From RH-chloro-G1 sp003670575 (GTDB lineage Bacteria > Chloroflexota > Dehalococcoidia > UBA2979), in contig CANMOP010000023.1 of the NCBI GenBank assembly GCA_947499615.1, positions 1 to 28,303 of the forward strand: DNA of 28,303 nucleotides. The letters run 5' to 3'. The stretch's first letter is position 1. Each line of letters begins with the position of its first letter. Both the position numbers and the translations under genes were made by a program. Positions 25,835-28,303 of this stretch are shown here, piece by piece. Below the pieces are notes generated by a model that saw nothing but the letters and a program-made list of their open reading frames with translations, did no database searches and was not told the DNA's origin.

Positions 25835-26368
25835 CTAGCGGCCGCGGCTGGAGTACGCCCGGGTGCCGGCGACGGCGCCCAGGGCCACCAGGCCAATGCC
25901 CAGAACCAGCCACATGCTGGTCGCGCTGGACGAGCCGAGCATACCGGCGTTACCGGTCTTCGGCGGGGTCACAGCGGCCGCAGCCGGAGCGGCTGCCGCA
26001 GCGGACAGCACGTAGCCGTTCGCAACGTCAGACGGCAGACCGCCGTTGGCCCACGCAGCCGCCGGAGAGGCCGTCTGCGCAGCGCCGTTGAGCTTGAACG
26101 TCACCGCGCCAGCCGCGGTCGGCTTGCAGGCGTTGTCCGCGCCCACCGAGAGGCTCCACTCACCGGTCGCCGTCGCGGTCGCGGTGCCACAGGAGGCGCC
26201 ACCGACCGAAACCTCAACCTTGTCAGCGGCCTTGAGGCCCTTGCCGTAGAACGTGGCCGGCGGGGTCTGCGCGTTGGCAGTCCCAACCACGGCGAGGCTC
26301 ATCGTGAGCATCAGCGCAGCCACAGCAGCGACGAGCCCGAAACGGGTCAGGCCCTTGCTAAACATCAT
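25835..26368 (-). CDS. Surface protein with PPKTG sorting signal
   Basis: This 177-residue protein has all parts of a sortase substrate. Its signal peptide ends at ANA-Q (about 31-34). A small domain (38-105) has C60 and C81, probably disulfide-linked, and is followed by an Ala-rich linker. The sorting motif PPKTG is at 135-139, a membrane helix at 152-168, and the positively charged tail TRAYSSRGR comes last. PPKTG is a variant of LPxTG. The gene is 27 nt upstream of the next secreted protein and shares an operon with the sortase. A GGGAG ribosome site precedes the ATG at 26368. It is probably anchored to the cell envelope by the neighbouring sortase. Confidence 0.85.
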   Translation of the reverse strand: MMFSKGLTRFGLVAAVAALMLTMSLAVVGTANAQTPPATFYGKGLKAADKVEVSVGGASCGTATATATGEWSLSVGADNACKPTAAGAVTFKLNGAAQTASPAAAWANGGLPSDVANGYVLSAAAAAPAAAAVTPPKTGNAGMLGSSSATSMWLVLGIGLVALGAVAGTRAYSSRGR

Positions 26369-26463
26369 GCAATTTCTCCCTCAGTACTGTCGGTCAGGAT
26401 TCTCACGCCTCGCCGCCCCCACACATGGCGGGAGCGACCCTGAGGAATGGCTGATCCCCGTGC

Positions 26464-26500
26464 TCCCGGCCCCGACCCCTCCCAGAAGGAGGAGCCGGGA
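26464..26500. repeat. Two-part hairpin in the leader of the PPKTG operon
   Basis: TCCCGGC (26464-26470) pairs with GCCGGGA (26494-26500). Inside, CCTCC and GGAGG form a second stem around CAGAA. It lies 96 nt or more upstream of the PPKTG gene start, within the leader if transcription begins near the terminator of the large surface protein gene. Confidence 0.4.
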
Positions 26501-26521
26501 ACCGGGAACCTGGGGGAAGTA

Positions 26522-26545
26522 AGGGTCTCGCCTATGCGAGGCCCT
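26522..26545 (-). terminator. Terminator after the Ig-like surface protein gene
   Basis: AGGGTCTCGC pairs with GCGAGGCCCT (one G-T pair) around CTAT, eight bases after the TAG of the surface protein. On the minus strand it is followed by TTACTTCC, a moderate T-rich run. Confidence 0.7.
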
Positions 26546-26553
26546 CACTCAAA

Positions 26554-28303
26554 CTAGGCGCACTTGCCGATGAGGGCAGTGTTCGCCGGGATGCCAGTAG
26601 CGTACAACGTCGTGAAGGCAGCGTTGACCGCAGCGATGGTCGTGCCGGGCACGAAGGTCACGAACTCGCCAGCAGCGTTGGTGGCGTAGAAGGACGAGGT
26701 CGCCTTCGCGCAGCCGGACGCCGTGACCAGCTGGTCAGTCGTGCCACCACCGAAGACGATCAGGCCGGAGCCACCAGTCTTCGGGACAGTGCCGCTACCA
26801 ACCAGCAGGCCCGAGCCACCAGCCGCCGGGTCCGCGGTGCCCGTGCCCGCCGCGGTGCCAGACGGCAGCGCGACGTTCGAGGCGAGGCTCTTCGTACCAG
26901 CGTTGGTGCAGTTCGAGGCGCTGGTGATCTCGTTCCAGCTGGTGCTCACCAGCACGTTGCCGGTGGCGCCCGTCAGAGCCACGACCGTGATCGCAGCGCC
27001 ATTGGTGCTCGTGGTGCAGGTCGTGGAGACCGCACCCACGGTGCTGGAGATGGTGAAGCTGATGGGCGTGCCGTCCGCCACCACGTTGCCAGCGGAGTCA
27101 ACCACCGTCGCGGTGATGGTGGAACCATCAACCTTGACGTTGATCTTCGCCGGCCGGCCAGCCTGCGCCAGCGTCAGCGTGGCGTTCGACATGGTCGTCG
27201 TGATGTTGGAAGCCGTCAGCGTGATCTTGCCAGCAGCATCGATTTGGTTCGTGCAGACCGCGAAGTTTGCCGTACCCGGAGTCGCCGCACCACCGACGCC
27301 CAGGAGGTTAGAGGCGGCCGTCGTCACGATGATCGACCGCGCCGGGTTCGACCCGCAGAGAGCAGTCAGGCCAGCCTGAGCGGTTGCGAAGGCCGCGTTC
27401 GCGACCAAGCCACCGCGGTCAACGGTGACCTGAACGGACTGGCCGTCGACGCCGATGCCGCTCACGTCAGTCACCTGGAGGGCGGTGTTAATCGCCACCG
27501 TCGGGCTGAAGTAGCCGGGCACAGTGTTGCTGATCGTCGCACCAAGACCGAGCAAGCTCGGAGTGATGACCGCGACCTTAACCGCTGTCCCGCCCGTGGG
27601 CGCGGTCAGCGAGATCGCCAGCGGCGTAGCCACCAGGCTCAGGGCCGGGATCGAGGCAACCACCGTGTCGGTGTTCGCCACGCTGCCCGCGCCACGGTAG
27701 TTGGTGGTCGCGTTACCAGCAGAGTTGGTGAACGCCACCGTGGTCTTGCCCGTGCCAGTGCTCACGTAGCCCACGGACGCCGTGAAGGTGACCGGGACGG
27801 CGCCGACGGCGCCACCACCCGCGTTCAGCACCGTTGCGCACAGCTGCGCACCGGTCGAGCCGTCCGACGGGAGCGTGGAGGAGACCGCGGAGACCGGGTT
27901 GGTCGTGCCACACGCCGTAGCGTTGGCCACCATGGCCAGGTTGATGCGGCTAGAGGTTTGGATAGGGGAGGCGGCAGTCACCGTCACCGGGAACAGCGCC
28001 GAACCAAGCGGAACACCAATGATGGCCGCGGTCGAGTTTGCGTTCATGGTGACAACCCCAGAAGTGGAGGTGTTACCGGTCGTCCGCAGTCGCCCGCCGG
28101 TCACCGTCAACGCCGTACTAAGCACGGCCGTGGTGGTGGTCGTGAGCACCATGTTGGCGCATGCCGTCGACGCAGCCGTCGCCGAAGCCGAGATGGCCGG
28201 GCACTGCGAGGTAAGCGTGCCCGCGGATGAGGTGTAGGTCACCGCGGCGATACCAGCGCCGGCGGTGTACACCGCGGTCGCGGCGGAACTAGTAGCCGGG
28301 CAG
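26554..28303 (-). CDS. Ig-like/invasin-type surface protein, 5' end outside window
   Basis: At least 582 residues are readable, and the frame is open to the window edge, so the N-terminus and signal peptide are missing. Composition is Ala/Thr/Val/Gly-rich with few charges, as in extracellular adhesins. Bacterial Ig-like (Big-1-type) repeats are visible: VPVTFTASVGYVSTGTGKTT with AFTNSAGNATTNYR, and later INVKVDGSTITATVVDSAGN with DGTPISFTISSTVGAV. Scattered cysteine pairs suggest disulfides. After a Gly-rich linker containing VPKTG comes a small C-terminal domain with YATNAAGEFVTFVPG and a final Cys, but no membrane helix. Its own terminator separates it from the PPKTG operon, though both lie on the same strand. 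Confidence 0.85.
   Translation of the reverse strand, partial: CPATSSAATAVYTAGAGIAAVTYTSSAGTLTSQCPAISASATAASTACANMVLTTTTTAVLSTALTVTGGRLRTTGNTSTSGVVTMNANSTAAIIGVPLGSALFPVTVTAASPIQTSSRINLAMVANATACGTTNPVSAVSSTLPSDGSTGAQLCATVLNAGGGAVGAVPVTFTASVGYVSTGTGKTTVAFTNSAGNATTNYRGAGSVANTDTVVASIPALSLVATPLAISLTAPTGGTAVKVAVITPSLLGLGATISNTVPGYFSPTVAINTALQVTDVSGIGVDGQSVQVTVDRGGLVANAAFATAQAGLTALCGSNPARSIIVTTAASNLLGVGGAATPGTANFAVCTNQIDAAGKITLTASNITTTMSNATLTLAQAGRPAKINVKVDGSTITATVVDSAGNVVADGTPISFTISSTVGAVSTTCTTSTNGAAITVVALTGATGNVLVSTSWNEITSASNCTNAGTKSLASNVALPSGTAAGTGTADPAAGGSGLLVGSGTVPKTGGSGLIVFGGGTTDQLVTASGCAKATSSFYATNAAGEFVTFVPGTTIAAVNAAFTTLYATGIPANTALIGKCA

Overview
The window is high-GC bacterial chromosome. 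Housekeeping genes, flavin-dependent and CoA-linked catabolic genes, and secreted proteins with a sortase suggest a Chloroflexota lineage (Dehalococcoidia/Thermomicrobia-like). An actinobacterial origin is less likely but cannot be excluded without a phylogeny. There is no plasmid or phage backbone; mobile DNA is limited to transposase remnants near the left end.

Layout. 1-3030: end of an IS481-type transposase, the C-terminal stump of a peroxiredoxin-like gene, a TspO/MBR membrane protein, an SDR oxidoreductase with a DUF2867 tail, then a scar of an IS30-like transposase start joined to a foreign C-terminus, a 21-bp perfect hairpin and a REP-like element. 3048-6122 (minus): DUF35 zinc-ribbon/OB protein, thiolase-like protein, a 70-residue Cys/His protein and two tandem HAD-like paralogues. 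6332-10858: an F420/flavin luciferase-like oxidoreductase, a metallo-beta-lactamase-fold gene cut by an in-frame amber codon, and an 820-residue protein made of two fused CaiB/BaiF CoA-transferase halves. 11497-13728 (minus): a secreted repeat protein followed by RNase HI with an N-terminal zinc knuckle. 14077-24267: tRNA-Pro(CGG), a TPR protein with an acidic tail, gyrA-thiL-tsaE-tsaB-ndk, then rsfS with an overlapping lipoprotein gene, mnmA, two small membrane-associated proteins and two tRNA-Ser genes (CGA, GGA). 24357-28303 (minus): a cell-surface locus with an Ig-like surface protein (cut by the window edge), a PPKTG-anchored protein, a secreted protein and a class E/F-type sortase.

How the genes work together. 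DUF35 and thiolase-like proteins usually form a complex acting on acyl-CoA thioesters. With the CoA-transferase and the luciferase-like oxidoreductase nearby, the left half looks like a catabolic accessory region. The central block serves DNA topology, thiamine diphosphate synthesis, nucleotide balance, ribosome silencing and tRNA modification (t6A by TsaE/TsaB, s2U34 by MnmA). The right end pairs a sortase with a neighbouring protein carrying the expected sorting signal.

The observations most worth following are the sortase/PPKTG locus with a cysteine-paired domain shared by two neighbours, the fused CoA-transferase in which only the second half appears to keep the catalytic Asp, the amber-interrupted hydrolase, the HAD pair in which one copy has lost a motif IV residue, and paired -10 boxes suggesting leaderless transcripts at the mnmA/lipoprotein divergence.
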